Source: JAUILH01 sp965230535 (GTDB lineage: Bacteria > Bacteroidota > Bacteroidia > Flavobacteriales_D > JAUILH01). From it: a DNA stretch of 64,000 nt. Below, one piece after another: positions 61,178 to 64,000 of this stretch. The notes under the pieces are model-generated. The model saw only the letters and a list, made by a program, of their open reading frames with translations, ran no database searches and had not been told where the DNA came from. The stretch spans positions 620,001 to 684,000 of the forward strand of contig OZ246010.1 in the NCBI GenBank assembly GCA_965230535.1, given 5' to 3'. Both the position numbers and the translations under genes were made by a program. How positions within the stretch are numbered: position 1 is the stretch's first letter; the number at the start of each line of letters is the position of its first letter.

Positions 61178-64000
61178 ATGTACATAAACCGTACTGTGAG
61201 ACGATTCCTTAAAATACTGTTGTACACCATTTTACTCTGCACCATTCATCAGACATCAGCTCAGGTGCACCAATTCAGGAATTTTGATCTCAGACACGGA
61301 TTGATGAATTCGGAAATCAGGACCATTTCTTCAGACGGTATGGGATTCATTTATGTTGGAACAGGAAATGGCGCCTATAGATTTAACGGACAGAATTTCG
61401 AATTAATACAGACCAGCAATAAGAAGATTCGAAACATTTCCTTCGAATTAAATCAGGTTTTGATTGGAACAGAAGGTGGTTTAACCACCATAGATTCTAA
61501 AGGTCAAAGCGAATCTTATCTCAAAAGACAACATGTAGTGAAGAGCCTTAGCTACGGCAACGATCTTTATGTCATTACTCAGGATGGTGTTTACAAGCAA
61601 AGTGCTGATACGCTTGAACGAATCCATTCTACATTTAGCAAGCAATTTGTTGATGCCATAGTATACGACTCGAGCATCTGGATTGCCACGGAAGAAAATG
61701 GCATTGAAATTCTTGAGTTCAGAAAAGGAGAATGGCTTAGTTCTAACATGGACCCTTCCATTATGCAGGAAGCACCGGCGAGTGTCAGAGGATTTGCCAT
61801 TAATGACGATGGTGAACTATGGTTAGTATCTACCGATAAAGGTGTTCAATACTTTGAGAACGGCTTGTTTTACTCTATTTCGTATAGTGAATTAGATTCA
61901 TATTTGTTCTCTTCAATCTGTTACGACCAGCACAGCCGCTCATTTTGGTTAGGGACTTGGGGACAGGGTATTGTGAACTTAACCAGAACCCAATTTGCCA
62001 CCTACTCTGAAAAAAATGGATTAGCGGACAATGTAATTCGTTGTATCTATCCTGTTGGAAATGGAATGATCGTTTCAGGTTCTATGACTCATGGAATCTC
62101 GATATACGCGCCGTCCGGAGTTAGCTACTACAACCAATCTACAGGCTTACCAGATAATAATGTCAGTTCAATAGTCAAGTTAAACGATAAGATCGTTGCT
62201 TCCACTCTAAAAGGAATTTCTTCTATTGATGCAATTGATATTGATACACTCCTGCAGGGAGTAAAATGTGGACCTATCATAAAGGTCAATAACGAGCACG
62301 TAATAGTTGGCACCAGCGATGGTCAATTGCACGCTGTATCGGCAAACGAAACAACACTTCTTAACCCGGCACAGAATCTTGGAGCCAGTGTAACAGCTCT
62401 TCACAAAAGTGGTGATAGGATTTTTGTAGGAACCTATGGAAAAGGACTTTTCCTTATGGATGAACAGAATAATTTAATTCCGCTGACCAACGCAGATGAT
62501 ATGAAGATCATCAGGACCATCTATAAGCAAAACGACATTGTTTTAATGGGAACTGATGAAGGTGTTTGGCAATACGATTTAAACAGCAAAGAGTTGTCTA
62601 AATTCCTACCCAACGATGACAAAATCAACGAATCCAGAATTAACCAGATTGGTGGTGAATATGGCTCAGATGGTATACTGATCGCCACAGAGAGCCAGGG
62701 AATCGCATTATACAAACCTGAAGAAAACAAACAAATCCTTTGGATGTTTAAAGGTGAAACTGTCAGATCATTTCAATACGTTAAAACTGACCTTTTCTTG
62801 ACAACAAATATCTCTTTGTATCAGGTTCAGTTTAGCTCAAGTGGCTCTACCATCACCCACATATTCAATGTCACAGAAGTAGACTCTAAGGAAATAAACC
62901 CCAACGCCCTTCTAATCTCTAAAGATCAGGTGTTAATAGGAACCGGATTTGGACTTGTTACTTATAATCAAGCTAATTCTCACATAAGTCAACACACCAG
63001 GTCTCTGAACATTTTTCTGGATAAAATATTGGTGGATGATGTTCCTACCAGCATTACTGAAAAGAACTTACTTTCTCTGCCCAGTAAGACTAAAAAAGTT
63101 GAGCTTTCATTCAAACATCTTAACCTCAATACAGATAACTATATCATCCAGTATAAAATCAATGATGAAGACTGGCTTGCTGCTCCGAAAGACAATGTTA
63201 TCAGACTTAAAAATCTGTCGGCCGGAACCTATAAAATTACCTACAGACTTATTGATGACTACGGACAATATAGTCCTTCCAGAACCATCACATTTAAAAT
63301 AGAGTCTCCATACTGGCAAAACTGGAAATTCCTTAGCATGATTATGCTGGGAGCTCTTGTATTCTTTGGAGTCTTGCTGTTCTTTTTCAGACCACGAAGA
63401 AAGTCTATCAACAATCAGGTTCACCTTAAGCAAACCATTTTTACGTCAAGACTGATCATCATTTTTGGAGCCATTTCTTACCCTTTAATTGGTTACCTGG
63501 ATACGCTTGTTGATCCGAATATTGTAAACCAACAGCTTGAGGTTGCCATTGGTATTGGAGCAGTTCTTCTTATTGCCGTTTCGGCATCATTCAGCAGCCT
63601 GGGTGTTATGAGAGTCCTGCCACAAATGGTCATTATTGGGTATTTAACCATCTTCTCTCACCTCATAATTGTCATCTATATCAACAGCATAGTTGCCAGC
63701 CATGTGGTTGGTTTGATTCTCCTGATATCGGTTAGCAGTGTTGTTTTCAATTCTCTCAAACACATGCTTGTTTTCGGATTGTTTGTATTGGCATGCGTAC
63801 TTTACCTCACATTCAATGTCGCAAATCCATTCTATACACCCACACAGTTTATTGTTACCAGCATGTCGGCAGTGCTTATTTCCATTCTGCTAATAACGGT
63901 AAGGCTGAATATCTTCCACAGAATGGAAATCAGTGATACGGTGGTAAACAATGTGGATGCTCTTGTAATTGTTTCCAGTAAAAAAGGTGAAATTCTTCAT
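61178..64000 (+). CDS. Propeller/Y_Y_Y sensor protein, truncated by window end
   Basis: 941 codons from the ATG at 61178 without a stop up to base 64000. Signal peptide (MYINRTVRRFLKILLYTILL, ending TSAQ). A long two-component-regulator propeller (about 30-610) has repeats such as TISSDGMGFIYVGTGNGAYRF, FWLGTWGQGIV and RIFVGTYGKGLFLMDE. A Y_Y_Y domain (about 645-705, QYKINDEDWLAAP, AGTYKITYRLIDDYGQY) and about six membrane helices (about 712-910) follow. The last residues (VVNNVDALVIVSSKKGEIL) look like the start of a PAS domain, so a histidine kinase part probably follows. It would sense something in the periplasm. Confidence 0.85.
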   Translation, partial: MYINRTVRRFLKILLYTILLCTIHQTSAQVHQFRNFDLRHGLMNSEIRTISSDGMGFIYVGTGNGAYRFNGQNFELIQTSNKKIRNISFELNQVLIGTEGGLTTIDSKGQSESYLKRQHVVKSLSYGNDLYVITQDGVYKQSADTLERIHSTFSKQFVDAIVYDSSIWIATEENGIEILEFRKGEWLSSNMDPSIMQEAPASVRGFAINDDGELWLVSTDKGVQYFENGLFYSISYSELDSYLFSSICYDQHSRSFWLGTWGQGIVNLTRTQFATYSEKNGLADNVIRCIYPVGNGMIVSGSMTHGISIYAPSGVSYYNQSTGLPDNNVSSIVKLNDKIVASTLKGISSIDAIDIDTLLQGVKCGPIIKVNNEHVIVGTSDGQLHAVSANETTLLNPAQNLGASVTALHKSGDRIFVGTYGKGLFLMDEQNNLIPLTNADDMKIIRTIYKQNDIVLMGTDEGVWQYDLNSKELSKFLPNDDKINESRINQIGGEYGSDGILIATESQGIALYKPEENKQILWMFKGETVRSFQYVKTDLFLTTNISLYQVQFSSSGSTITHIFNVTEVDSKEINPNALLISKDQVLIGTGFGLVTYNQANSHISQHTRSLNIFLDKILVDDVPTSITEKNLLSLPSKTKKVELSFKHLNLNTDNYIIQYKINDEDWLAAPKDNVIRLKNLSAGTYKITYRLIDDYGQYSPSRTITFKIESPYWQNWKFLSMIMLGALVFFGVLLFFFRPRRKSINNQVHLKQTIFTSRLIIIFGAISYPLIGYLDTLVDPNIVNQQLEVAIGIGAVLLIAVSASFSSLGVMRVLPQMVIIGYLTIFSHLIIVIYINSIVASHVVGLILLISVSSVVFNSLKHMLVFGLFVLACVLYLTFNVANPFYTPTQFIVTSMSAVLISILLITVRLNIFHRMEISDTVVNNVDALVIVSSKKGEILH

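Noticed and set aside
1..64000. CRISPR arrays, tRNA, rRNA, insertion sequences, prophage
   Set aside because: No regularly spaced direct repeats, no cloverleaf with T-loop consensus, and no transposase, integrase or phage structural gene were recognised on reading through.

Overview
The window looks like chromosomal DNA from a member of the Bacteroidota, most likely Flavobacteriales. Three proteins end in type IX secretion (T9SS) sorting or gliding-motility C-terminal domains. Many signal peptides end in AQ or GQ, promoters fit the TTG / TANNTTTG pattern, the DNA is AT-rich, and the housekeeping genes are of Bacteroidota type. I could not place it at genus level. No rRNA, tRNA, CRISPR array, phage or insertion sequence was recognised. 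Genes are dense and no gene-free stretch exceeds about 300 bases.

Layout. 0.1-2.3 kb: acetyltransferase, a divergent polyprenyl synthetase-like gene and a NarL-type response regulator. 2.4-8.0 kb (minus strand): rnz, a T9SS cargo protein, a STAS protein, pyrB, pyrR and rpsA. 8.2-12.7 kb: a tandem pair of secreted paralogues, ispH, a sulfotransferase-like protein, a TonB-like protein and a SiaC-type protein. 12.9-17.8 kb: a small unknown gene, a large Asp-box propeller protein, an EamA transporter and a second SiaC-type protein. 17.9-20.2 kb: polyamine operon (SpeD-SpeE fusion plus agmatinase-like ureohydrolase). 20.3-26.4 kb: membrane protein, trhO, small lipoprotein and fused acyl-CoA mutase IcmF. 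26.5-33.6 kb: lipoproteins and envelope genes, a polysaccharide deacetylase/acetyltransferase pair, YdcF-like, DUF481, SRPBCC and SUMF1-like genes. 33.7-36.3 kb: PIN-PhoH ATPase and a DoxX-like membrane protein.

36.4-39.4 kb holds the most unusual locus: five overlapping, co-directional paralogues. Each has a signal peptide and a mature N-terminus built on an AHRSHSG-x-NH motif, and each ends in a C-terminal membrane segment. Copies 1-3 carry a Lys/Glu-rich stalk, copy 5 carries a different globular domain, and copy 4 is a hybrid of the two layouts. I know no named family for them.

39.5-43.9 kb: metallophosphoesterase lipoprotein, then an ergothioneine-type cluster (egtB-egtD-DUF427, with a divergent class V PLP enzyme that could be the C-S lyase). 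43.9-52.3 kb (minus): PKD/CHU_C T9SS protein, ppx, ppk1 and valS. 52.4-57 kb: membrane protein, three tandem DUF1573 genes, a SulP transporter and a small acidic protein. 57-64 kb: PLP aminotransferase, a subtilisin-like T9SS protease, and a propeller/Y_Y_Y sensor protein that runs off the window.

Functionally the window mixes core metabolism (pyrimidine, isoprenoid, polyamine, polyphosphate, ergothioneine, branched acyl-CoA), envelope and secreted proteins, and pieces of partner-switching signalling (one STAS and two SiaC-like proteins, with no kinase or phosphatase partner nearby).
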